Assembly: GCF_002260845.1 (NCBI RefSeq)
Contig: NZ_BEDT01000001.1
Span: 719,436-783,435 of the forward strand
Direction: 5' to 3'
Source of the DNA: Pseudolactococcus reticulitermitis
GTDB taxonomy: Bacteria > Bacillota > Bacilli > Lactobacillales > Streptococcaceae
Length of the DNA: 64,000 nucleotides
In this document: positions 17,982 to 25,871 of the stretch, piece after piece
Layout: each line of letters starts with the position of its first letter
Position numbering within the stretch: the stretch's first letter is position 1
Notes under the pieces: generated by a model
What the model was told of the DNA's origin: nothing
The model's database searches: none
What the model saw: only the letters and a program-made list of their open reading frames with translations
Translations under genes and position numbers: made by a program

Positions 17982-19673
17982 TTACATTTCTTCAGGTGCT
18001 TCAACACCCAAAAGTCTGAGACTTTCTTTCAAGACGATGCCAGTGGCGTAAGCCAAAGCAAGACGCGCGTCCTTCTCCGCATTGTCATCCAAAATCCGCG
18101 TGTGGGCATAGTACTTGTTGAAGGCCTGAGCGAGGTTGATGGCGTATTTGGCAATGGCAGAAGGCTCGAAAGTCCGTGCTGCTCTTGCGATAACGTCAGG
18201 GAAGGCTTGCAAGAGCTTGATGATTTCCCAGCTTTCGTCATCGGTTAGGGCGAAAGTTTCGCCTGTCATTGCTTCCGGTTGGAAATCTGCCTTGCGTAAA
18301 ATCGACTGGATCCGCGCATGGGCGTATTGGACATATGGCCCCGTTTCGCCTTCGAATGACACCATTTCCTCTAAGTTAAAGTCGTAGCCGTTAAGGCGTT
18401 CGTTTTTCAAATCATAGAACTTGATAGCGCCAACACCAACGGCGTGAGCGACGGCTGCTTTATTTGGCAAATCAGGATTTTTCGCATCGATTTGCGCTTG
18501 CGCCCGTTTGACCGCCTCATGCAAGGTTGGTTCTAGTAAGATGACATTGCCCTTACGGGTTGATAATTTCTTACCTGCTTTTGTGACCAAGCCAAATGGT
18601 ACGTGGTAGATATCGTCCGCCCAGTCATAGTCCATTTTTTTGAGGACAGCCTTGAGCTGTTTGAAATGACCCGACTGCTCTTGACCGACAACATAGAGTG
18701 ATTTAGCGAATTTATAAGTTCGTTTGCGATACAGCGCCGCAGCCAAATCACGCGTGATATAAAGCGTCGCGCCATCTGATTTTTTAATCAAGGCTGGGTT
18801 TTCAAAGCCTTCTAGCTCAACAACCGTTGCCCCTTCAGATTCTGTCAGCAAGCCTTTTTCAGACAAGATGTCGATGATTTCGGACATCTTGTCATTGTAG
18901 AAAGCTTCACCATTCATGCTGTCAAATTCGACACCCAACTCCGTATAAATGCGGTCAAATTCGACCAGCGATTCATCTCGGAACCATTGCCATAAGGCCA
19001 AAGCTTCTGCATCGCCATTTTCCAATTTTAAGAACCAGTCACGCGCCTCAACATCAATCGTCGGATCATCTGCTGCCTCCGCATTAATTTGCACATAGAG
19101 TTTAAGCAACTCAGAAATCGGATTTTGACGAATGGCAGCCTCATTGCCGTATTTTTTATAGGCCACGATGAGCATGCCAAACTGCTTGCCCCAGTCGCCT
19201 AAATGGTTGATTTTAACTGGATTGTAGCCTATTTTTTGATAAATCTTAGCCAAGGCATCCCCAATCACAGTCGAGCGTAAATGGCCAATTGAGAAAGGTT
19301 TGGCGATGTTGGGTGATGACATATCAATGGCAACATTTTCGCCATTTTGCGCCAAGGTCGCATAGGTCGTGCCTTCTGATAAAATGTCTGATAAGACTGC
19401 TGTCGCTGTCGCTGATTTATCAAGGAAAAAATTGACATAAGGACCCGTTGCGACGACTTTTTCAAAGCCTTCTGGTGAGATTTTCTCAGCAATATCAGCC
19501 GCAATCACCTGAGGTGCTTGGCGCAAAGTTTTCGCCAATGAAAAAGCAGGGAAAGCCAAGTCGCCCATTTCAGATTTTTTAGGCGTTTCCAGTAAATTAC
19601 TGATATCATCGATACTTAAAGCGTTATCCAAAACCGCTGCAAGCGCTTGGGATACTAATTGTTTATCATTCAT
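17982..19673 (-). CDS. argS: Arginyl-tRNA synthetase
   Basis: About 563 residues. Class I signatures: [16 protein letters not shown] (HIGH motif region, near 120) and [12 protein letters not shown] in place of KMSKS (near 375), then the DALR anticodon-binding domain ([16 protein letters not shown] to [13 protein letters not shown] end). It charges tRNA-Arg. I place the start at the third in-frame Met (AATGAT context), 4 codons inside the longest frame, after AAGGAC. It sits upstream of argR on the same strand and downstream of the polysaccharide locus, 35 nt past the DUF2264 stop; I saw no terminator in that short gap. Confidence 0.96.
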   Translation of the reverse strand: MNDKQLVSQALAAVLDNALSIDDISNLLETPKKSEMGDLAFPAFSLAKTLRQAPQVIAADIAEKISPEGFEKVVATGPYVNFFLDKSATATAVLSDILSEGTTYATLAQNGENVAIDMSSPNIAKPFSIGHLRSTVIGDALAKIYQKIGYNPVKINHLGDWGKQFGMLIVAYKKYGNEAAIRQNPISELLKLYVQINAEAADDPTIDVEARDWFLKLENGDAEALALWQWFRDESLVEFDRIYTELGVEFDSMNGEAFYNDKMSEIIDILSEKGLLTESEGATVVELEGFENPALIKKSDGATLYITRDLAAALYRKRTYKFAKSLYVVGQEQSGHFKQLKAVLKKMDYDWADDIYHVPFGLVTKAGKKLSTRKGNVILLEPTLHEAVKRAQAQIDAKNPDLPNKAAVAHAVGVGAIKFYDLKNERLNGYDFNLEEMVSFEGETGPYVQYAHARIQSILRKADFQPEAMTGETFALTDDESWEIIKLLQAFPDVIARAARTFEPSAIAKYAINLAQAFNKYYAHTRILDDNAEKDARLALAYATGIVLKESLRLLGVEAPEEM

Positions 19674-19707
19674 CATTATAATCAAGTCCTTAAAATAGAG
19701 TAGTTAG

Positions 19708-21588
19708 CTATATTTTACCATATTTTTGAGTATCTTGCGTGAGTTTTTTTCCGGTAAGGCAACGCCTTGGATGGTCTGTTGACGCCAAAGTTACCCGCAC
19801 CGATTTCTCGTCTCCTCGAATTATGTCAACTCCTTTTTGAGTTAAATAAATGTGTGGCATCTCTGGCGTTTGTCCTTGAGGAATACCTGCAACCAGACTA
19901 ATCAAGAGGTGTCTTCCCGGTAGTAATTTTGCTGACAAAGTTGGTAAAATCGTACGTGGATAAAACAGATTGGTGTTGACTTCTGGGCGAATCATTTCTG
20001 CTTGATCAAAACCCAAAATATTTTTGATTAAACTTTGTCCGATTTTTGTATCGACTTGCGCTAATGACTGTGTTAAAATAGTCCTTTCTTCACGCAAAGC
20101 GACTGAAAAACCGCCTTCATTTAGAAACACCTCACGCTTTGTATCAATTTCATGAATCCGGACATGTGCATGTCCACAAGGGACAATCGTGCTCTTGATG
20201 TTGACACCCGTCATCGGTTGCCATTGATGGATAATCTGGTCATTTTTAATCTCAAAATTTGTATCTAACCCCTTTGGTCGAAAGTAACCGCCATCTTCAC
20301 TAATGGCAAGCACATTGTCATAAGCTCCCGTAGCGTAAGTGTCGCCACCTTTTGGTACACTAAAACCAAAATGCGTTGAATAGACAAACTTGCCATATTT
20401 TGCTGGGGCATGACTTTGATTTTGGATGAACTGTCCTGCAGGATAAAGTAAGACATGGTCTGATTGCCCAACATGTTCAATTAAATGTCGCACGCTAGGC
20501 ATTGCTTTTGTCTTTACTGACAAATTTGTCGGTAGCGATTTTTCTCGCCAAAAAGGATGACTAGCCGGAATCGCTAGAACAATAAAGCTCTTGAACGCCC
20601 AATATGCCGAGCCCGGCGCATTATAACCCTCAGACATGTTGAGATTTTCATAACGGTAACCGATACTCAAAAAATCAGCTTCTGTAAAAATCGCTTCTTG
20701 CATCCATGCTTTCATATTTCGAGCAAAAAGCCCTTTGATAACACCCCAAGGTAGTGCTTCGACATCTGCCAAAGCAAGCGCTCCCCAAAAAGCTGCCTGC
20801 GCAAACCGATATGTTAAACTCCGACCAAAAGGAATCGCAACACCAGACTTATCAAACCAATATTGGTAACTCTGAGCAAACAAAATCGCACGTGATTTCA
20901 TTTGTGCGACTCTCAAAGCATCCTCTTCTCCCATGACTTTCACATAAATCAGACTATAAAAATGAAACCCCCAAGAAATATAGTAATCAAACTGCGTTTC
21001 TTTACCATCAAAATACCAGCCCTCTCCTGCATAGCATGCTTCAATATAAGCAAAATCGTCATCAATCCGATTTTTTTCATAAGGCATGCCCATTTTCTTC
21101 ATGGCCACATTGATCAATATTCTAAAGAAACGCCAATTATTTTTAGGGATTTTATGCTGATTAATCTGTAAAAGCCAAGCTGCCATATTTTTTTGCTGGT
21201 CTTGCGACAAAACATCCCACGTTTTTGCTTTGGCTAGTAAAAAACACACCGCAATCGCCGCCATCTCAACAAACTTTTGATGATAATCCGTCAATTTACC
21301 ATAATAAACCTCACTTTCTGGATCACAAGCTGCTACCAAACCTGTCAATAACTGCTGGCTTAAACTGTCGTCATCATTTTCTGCCAAAAATGGGCCCATC
21401 CCCCAAATCAACCGACAAAAAGTTTCCATTTCGCTGGTTTCTTCATCATAAATAGCACCATGGTTTCCCAACTTGAGATGCCCTGTACCTGCTTTCAACT
21501 TTTCAGAAAAAGGCGCCATCATCAACAAGAAGCCTTGCCTAACCTCGTCGTAAGATTCCCAGTTCAACTCTCTTAGTTCTTCTAACAT
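19708..21588 (-). CDS. DUF2264 family protein, putative uronate-oligosaccharide enzyme
   Basis: About 626 residues from ATG 21588 (GAGGG SD, 6-nt gap). The N-terminal 380 residues look like an (alpha/alpha) toroid rich in Trp, Tyr and His (GHLKLGNHGAIYD, NNWRFFRILINVA, EGWYFDGKETQFDYY, YNAPGSAYWAFKSF); the C-terminal 240 look beta-rich (ATGAYDNVLAISEDGGYF, HVRIHEIDTKREVFL). This layout fits DUF2264 and recalls glycan-active toroid enzymes. There is no signal peptide, so it should act in the cytoplasm on imported oligosaccharides. It is the last gene of the PTS-lyase-kdu operon. I recall some DUF2264 members being assigned glycosidase activity on uronides but cannot verify; the reaction is left open. 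Confidence 0.7.
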   Translation of the reverse strand: MLEELRELNWESYDEVRQGFLLMMAPFSEKLKAGTGHLKLGNHGAIYDEETSEMETFCRLIWGMGPFLAENDDDSLSQQLLTGLVAACDPESEVYYGKLTDYHQKFVEMAAIAVCFLLAKAKTWDVLSQDQQKNMAAWLLQINQHKIPKNNWRFFRILINVAMKKMGMPYEKNRIDDDFAYIEACYAGEGWYFDGKETQFDYYISWGFHFYSLIYVKVMGEEDALRVAQMKSRAILFAQSYQYWFDKSGVAIPFGRSLTYRFAQAAFWGALALADVEALPWGVIKGLFARNMKAWMQEAIFTEADFLSIGYRYENLNMSEGYNAPGSAYWAFKSFIVLAIPASHPFWREKSLPTNLSVKTKAMPSVRHLIEHVGQSDHVLLYPAGQFIQNQSHAPAKYGKFVYSTHFGFSVPKGGDTYATGAYDNVLAISEDGGYFRPKGLDTNFEIKNDQIIHQWQPMTGVNIKSTIVPCGHAHVRIHEIDTKREVFLNEGGFSVALREERTILTQSLAQVDTKIGQSLIKNILGFDQAEMIRPEVNTNLFYPRTILPTLSAKLLPGRHLLISLVAGIPQGQTPEMPHIYLTQKGVDIIRGDEKSVRVTLASTDHPRRCLTGKKLTQDTQKYGKI

Positions 21589-21639
21589 ATTCATCCCTCA
21601 CAAAAAATATCTCAAGGTCTGCCAAGAGATAATTTTTTA

Positions 21640-22485
21640 TTATTTTAGCTCATCCATATCAACAATATCCATATCTGTATACGTGATATTTTCCCCACAC
21701 ATGGCCCAGATAAAGGTATAGTTACTTGTCCCGATTCCAGTATGAATTGACCAGCTTGGGCTGATAACAGCTTGTTCATTTCCAACAACCAAATGCTTGG
21801 TCTCATCTGGTTTACCCATAAAGTGGAAAACTTTATTATCTTCTTCAAGATCGAAATAAACATAGGCTTCCATACGACGCTCGTGCGTATGACATGGCAT
21901 GGTGTTCCAGCCACTGCCTTGCGCTAAATGTGTATAACCCATTTGTAATTGGCAAGAATCACAGACATTTGGATGAATATATTGATAAATCTTGCGTTCA
22001 TTCATACTACTTGAAGCTCCTGTTGCAAGCGGTTCAATGTCGTCAATTGAAATTTTAACATTTGGATATTTGTGATGGGCTGGACTTGAGGCCACATAAA
22101 ATTTTGCAGGTGTTTCTGGATCAATACTCTCAAACTTGACATCACGCGTTGCTTTGCCAATGTAAAAGCCATCTTGATTTTTCATGTCAAAACGTTCGCC
22201 ATCAATCCACAAGAGACCAGCACCACCAATATTGATGACACCGAGCTCCCGACGTTCCAAGAAATAAGTCACACCTAGTTCCTTATCCAAATTAATCTCA
22301 AGCGCTTCATGTGATGGTGTCACACCCCCAAAAATTAAACGATCATGATGCGTATAAGTCAAGCGGATTGTGCCTGGCGTAAAAATTTCCTCAATCAAAA
22401 ATGCTTCCCGTAATTCCTGAGTTGTATAACGTTCAATATCTTTTGGTGCATGTGCGTAACGTGTATTTAAGGTTTGTTGTATCAT
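21640..22485 (-). CDS. kduI: 5-keto-4-deoxyuronate isomerase
   Basis: A 281-residue bicupin. The metal-binding motif is in TMPCHTHERRMEAYVYFDL (near 190-208) with two His and a Glu, plus a later His in SWSIHTGIGTSNYTFIWAMCGEN. It converts 4-deoxy-L-threo-5-hexosulose uronate, released by the GH88 hydrolase, to 3-deoxy-D-glycero-2,5-hexodiulosonate. The ATG has a clear GGAGAATAAG SD and starts 1 nt after the stop of the discoidin-like gene. Length and motifs are normal for KduI. Confidence 0.95.
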   Translation of the reverse strand: MIQQTLNTRYAHAPKDIERYTTQELREAFLIEEIFTPGTIRLTYTHHDRLIFGGVTPSHEALEINLDKELGVTYFLERRELGVINIGGAGLLWIDGERFDMKNQDGFYIGKATRDVKFESIDPETPAKFYVASSPAHHKYPNVKISIDDIEPLATGASSSMNERKIYQYIHPNVCDSCQLQMGYTHLAQGSGWNTMPCHTHERRMEAYVYFDLEEDNKVFHFMGKPDETKHLVVGNEQAVISPSWSIHTGIGTSNYTFIWAMCGENITYTDMDIVDMDELK

Positions 22486-22486
22486 C

Positions 22487-23320
22487 TTATTCTCCTATCC
22501 TATTTTTCCCAAAAACTTCAATCTGCGTCAAAGCTGGAAATGGTGACGTATCTTCTGCTTTTTCCAATTTTTTTAATGTGACCCATTTCGTTTTGACCGC
22601 AGGGAATGTCAAGCGTTGAAAATCGGTCGACTTACTTGTTGAAAATAGCAATGTTTCTCCATTAGAAAGTACCATTGTCACACTTTCCCAGTAACTATCA
22701 TGCGGAAAATCTGCTCTAAACAAAAGCGCAATCTGATCAATCTCAACCCAGCGCCCAAAGTCAATCGTCAGACTTGCATCTGCTTGTTGATTGATGCCCC
22801 AAGAAGCAAAAGGGTATGAGCCATGTGAGCGATTCGCATATTTACCATCAATCGCATTTTTAGCGAAAAAGACCGAATCATCGCGCGTTTCAACATTTGC
22901 ATAGGCATGAGGAAAAGCACCAGAATCTTGCTTTTGGTCATGGGCATTAAAACTCAAATTTTGATACTGCACTATCTCAAAATCATAGGCCTTTCTTACC
23001 ATGAGATGATGGCGGTGAGATTGAAAAGCTGTTTCAACAGATGAGCGACTCAAATTCTCCGCCAATGGTACTTTGAAAAACCATTCTTTTTTCAGCAAAT
23101 AAAGCAAAGAGGGGGCCAAAGTTTCATCTAACTGAATCATGAAATAGCCTGTTTCGTCTGTTTTCAACCGAATTTGATCACCATTTTGGTAGATATAATC
23201 CTTAATCCCCAAAGTACAGCATGTTTCATGTTGCACAGAAAATGGTGCAGGTAACTTGTCATGATCCACTTTGCCAATCACGACCTGTTGATCTTGATTC
23301 AATATTTCAAGCCTTAACAT
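22487..23320 (-). CDS. Uncharacterised cytosolic protein with C-terminal discoidin-like domain
   Basis: 277 residues, no signal peptide or membrane segment. The N-terminal 120 residues (ILNQDQQVVIGKVDHDKLP, NGDQIRLKTDETGYFMIQLD) look beta-rich and are unfamiliar. Residues about 140-270 resemble an F5/8 type C (galactose-binding-like) fold: AIDGKYANRSHGSYPFASWG, LTIDFGRWVEIDQIALLF, and a terminal strand ALTQIEVFG. Such folds usually bind carbohydrate outside the cell; here it would be inside. It sits between kdgA (12 nt) and kduI (1 nt), so it is certainly part of the operon. Possible roles: binding or processing of phosphorylated or unsaturated oligosaccharide. No reaction is assigned. Confidence 0.6.
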   Translation of the reverse strand: MLRLEILNQDQQVVIGKVDHDKLPAPFSVQHETCCTLGIKDYIYQNGDQIRLKTDETGYFMIQLDETLAPSLLYLLKKEWFFKVPLAENLSRSSVETAFQSHRHHLMVRKAYDFEIVQYQNLSFNAHDQKQDSGAFPHAYANVETRDDSVFFAKNAIDGKYANRSHGSYPFASWGINQQADASLTIDFGRWVEIDQIALLFRADFPHDSYWESVTMVLSNGETLLFSTSKSTDFQRLTFPAVKTKWVTLKKLEKAEDTSPFPALTQIEVFGKNRIGE

Positions 23321-23332
23321 CTTATCTCTTTT

Positions 23333-23980
23333 CTAGTGGTTAGCTTGAGAGTGATGAAAAGCTGACATCAGTTCTCGCGCATTTTTTGTGACAGCTTCAT
23401 AATCCCCATTGCTTGCCGGCGCAGTGATGCCACCACCCGCACTAATAGCTGCTGCACCTGCCTCAAACCATTCGGACACATTAGCGGGACTTACGCCACC
23501 CGATGGTAAAATATTGAGGTAGGGAAACGGTCCTTTCAGATCTCGAATCATTTGAGCGCTGACAATATCTCCCGGAAAGAGCTTAATAAGCTCTGAGCCG
23601 TATGTCAACGCTTCTTGTGCTTCTCTTGGGGTAAATATCCCAGGCACATAGGGAATCTGATAAAGGTTACAGATTTTTGCAACGGATTGATTAAAAGATG
23701 GACTCACAATAAATTGTGCACCTGCAATAATAGCTAAACGTGCTGAAGTTGCTTCTAACACTGTACCAGCACCTATGATGATATCTGTCTCAGAATACTG
23801 TTCTACCAGACGAGCAATGACTGCGTTAGCCTGTGGCACTGAGTAAGTCAACTCAATACTTTTGATACCGCCGGCAACAACAGCTTCGACCAATTTGATG
23901 GCATTTTCTGGCGTGTCACTTCTCACAACGGAAACAACCCCTGAATCAATAACTTTTTTGAGTAAGTCTGCTCTTTGCAT
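23333..23980 (-). CDS. kdgA: 2-dehydro-3-deoxy-phosphogluconate (KDPG) aldolase
   Basis: About 215 residues from ATG 23980, chosen for its AAAGGGAGAAAAG SD; the longer frame adds 16 residues lacking one. A TIM barrel of the KDPG/KHG aldolase family: VVRSDTPENAIKLVEA, IKSIELTYSVPQANAVI (Glu), IGAGTVLEA, and the Schiff-base Lys in LIKLFPGD (near 131), then LPSGGVSP. It cleaves KDPG to pyruvate and glyceraldehyde-3-P, the last step of uronate breakdown. Downstream of kduD in the same operon. Confidence 0.94.
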   Translation of the reverse strand: MQRADLLKKVIDSGVVSVVRSDTPENAIKLVEAVVAGGIKSIELTYSVPQANAVIARLVEQYSETDIIIGAGTVLEATSARLAIIAGAQFIVSPSFNQSVAKICNLYQIPYVPGIFTPREAQEALTYGSELIKLFPGDIVSAQMIRDLKGPFPYLNILPSGGVSPANVSEWFEAGAAAISAGGGITAPASNGDYEAVTKNARELMSAFHHSQANH

Positions 23981-24037
23981 CTTTTCTCCCTTTTTTAAAC
24001 TAATCTGTTCAATTCTTTCTTCTAACAAACATGAACC

Positions 24038-24847
24038 TTATTCTGGTTGCTTGCCAATATAAGCAAGAATACCACCATCAACATAAAGCACATGACCATT
24101 CACAAAATCTGATGCGGGGGAAGCGAGGAAAACAGCTGGTCCTTGAAGGTCTTCTGCTGTTCCCCAACGCTCTGCTGGTGTTTTGGCAATAATAAATGAA
24201 TCAAAGGGGTGACGACTGCCATCCGCCTGGATTTCTCTGAGTGGCGCAGTCTGTGGTGTTGCAATATATCCTGGGCCAATCCCATTACATTGGATGTTGT
24301 ATTGCCCATATTCTGAAGCAATATTTTTGGTCAGCATCTTCAAACCGCCTTTTGCTGCGGCATAAGCTGACACTGTTTCTCTGCCAAGCTCAGACATCAT
24401 TGAGCAGATGTTAATAATTTTTCCACCACCTTTTTTAATCATGTTAGGAATAACAGCTTTTGCCATGATAAATGGACCGGTAAGATCAATATCAATCACT
24501 TGGCGAAAATCTTCAGCGCTCATTTCAATCATCGGAATACGCTTGATGATGCCTGCATTATTAACAAGGATATCGATGGTGCCCACTTCTTTTTCAATTT
24601 GCGATACCATCGCTGCCACACCCGTTTCATCCGTGACATCACAGACATAGCCATGAGCTTTGATGCCAAGTTTAGCATAAGCTGCAATTCCTTTTTTGAC
24701 ACCTTCAGAACTGCGGTCATTAAAAACGATTGTTGCACCAGCTTCAGCATAAGCTGTCGCAAACGCAAGGCCAATCCCATAAACTGCACCTGTTACGAGG
24801 GCAATTTTTCCTTCTAATGAAAATTGATTTTTTGTGTTTTGTGTCAT
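24038..24847 (-). CDS. kduD: 2-dehydro-3-deoxy-D-gluconate 5-dehydrogenase
   Basis: A 269-residue short-chain dehydrogenase from ATG 24847, which has the GAAGGAGAAAAA SD; the 9 extra residues of the longer frame are read from the adjacent repeat. Rossmann motif TGAVYGIGLAFA (near 17), NNAG (near 92), catalytic Ser in NICSMMS and YAAAKGG (near 160). It reduces the KduI product to 2-keto-3-deoxygluconate with NAD(P)H. Gluconate 5-dehydrogenases are close relatives, but the kduI-kdgK-kdgA context supports KduD. Confidence 0.93.
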   Translation of the reverse strand: MTQNTKNQFSLEGKIALVTGAVYGIGLAFATAYAEAGATIVFNDRSSEGVKKGIAAYAKLGIKAHGYVCDVTDETGVAAMVSQIEKEVGTIDILVNNAGIIKRIPMIEMSAEDFRQVIDIDLTGPFIMAKAVIPNMIKKGGGKIINICSMMSELGRETVSAYAAAKGGLKMLTKNIASEYGQYNIQCNGIGPGYIATPQTAPLREIQADGSRHPFDSFIIAKTPAERWGTAEDLQGPAVFLASPASDFVNGHVLYVDGGILAYIGKQPE

Positions 24848-24858
24848 TTTTTCTCCTT

Positions 24859-24902
24859 CTTTCTGTGATTTCACTTTATGACATTTTGAAATTTGATCTT
24901 CT
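24859..24902 (-). repeat. Dispersed hairpin element, partial copy E upstream of kduD
   Basis: CTTTCTGTGATTTCACTTTAT and the following TTGAAATTTGATCT match the SD-proximal half of the element at 43143 onward. It fills the kdgK-kduD gap and abuts the kduD SD. Only about 43 nt are recognisable. Confidence 0.6.
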
Positions 24903-25851
24903 AACTACTGTGCATAAATGTTTCAAGTACTTGACGGTTGGGATAACCATTATTGTCTCCAACCGATTGCACCGCAAATGCACCGATAGCACAGGCACGT
25001 TGGACAGATATTCGCAAAGTTTCTTGGTCAAGCAAACCTGAAATCAAACCAGCTGCAAATCCATCACCTGCGCCCACAGTGTCAACCACATGTGCGACTC
25101 GATAACCTTCAACAGTGAATATCTCCCCATTTTTACTTTTGACATAAGCACCTTCACTGCCATTTTTGATGATAACTGTCTGTGTAATCTCGCTTTGATT
25201 TAAATAAAAATCTGCAATATCAGATAATCTTGATAAACCTGTCAATACCCTGCCTTCTGAAATGCCCGGTAAAATTATTTTTGCAGATTTTGCCAAATCG
25301 TTGAGCGTTTCTCTCATGACTTCTTCTGATTGCCATAGGGCTGGTCGAAGATTGGGATCAAAAACTGTCAAAGTGTCTGTCATTGCCAACTCTGTCAATA
25401 AACTTCTTACCGCTGTCAAGCCATTTTCTGAAATGGCCGCCATAATGCCCGTCAAATGAGCAACCTTAATTTGAGATAAATCTACGTTTGTCAGTTGTTC
25501 TAAGTCAAAATGAGTGGCAGCAGATTCCTTGCGAAAATACGCCACTTTAGGATCGCCATTTGATACTTTTTCCTTCAAGTAAAATCCTGTCGGATAATCT
25601 GAAACCTGTGTGATAAACGTATCACCAACACCTGATTTTTCGAGTTCTGCTCTGATAAAATTCCCCAAAGAATCCTGACCAACTTTTGCCACGTAAGCCG
25701 CATCATAGCCTAATCGTGAAAGACCAATCGCAACATTTAACTCTGCCCCAGCTAAAAATTTTTTAAAATGAACAGCCCGAGTCAAAGGTAGATCTAACTC
25801 ATCTGAAGCGAACACCACCAATGGTTCGCCAATTGTGATAAATTCCGGCAT
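24901..25851 (-). CDS. kdgK: 2-dehydro-3-deoxygluconate kinase (PfkB family)
   Basis: About 316 residues from ATG 25851, selected for the GAAGGAAGAAAA SD. Ribokinase fold: N-terminal TIGEPLVVFAS, GAELNVAIGLSRLG (near 35) and the C-terminal PfkB signature DTVGAGDGFAAGLISGL (near 252) with the catalytic Asp. It phosphorylates KDG to KDPG with ATP. Lies between the lyase and kduD, completing the KduI-KduD-KdgK-KdgA route. Other PfkB sugar kinases look similar; the operon fixes the call. Confidence 0.92.
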   Translation of the reverse strand: MPEFITIGEPLVVFASDELDLPLTRAVHFKKFLAGAELNVAIGLSRLGYDAAYVAKVGQDSLGNFIRAELEKSGVGDTFITQVSDYPTGFYLKEKVSNGDPKVAYFRKESAATHFDLEQLTNVDLSQIKVAHLTGIMAAISENGLTAVRSLLTELAMTDTLTVFDPNLRPALWQSEEVMRETLNDLAKSAKIILPGISEGRVLTGLSRLSDIADFYLNQSEITQTVIIKNGSEGAYVKSKNGEIFTVEGYRVAHVVDTVGAGDGFAAGLISGLLDQETLRISVQRACAIGAFAVQSVGDNNGYPNRQVLETFMHSS

Positions 25852-25871
25852 TTTTCTTCCTTCTTTCAAGA

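Noticed and set aside
17981..19707. T-box leader for argS
   Set aside because: Only 35 nt lie between the DUF2264 stop and the argS start, too short for a T-box.
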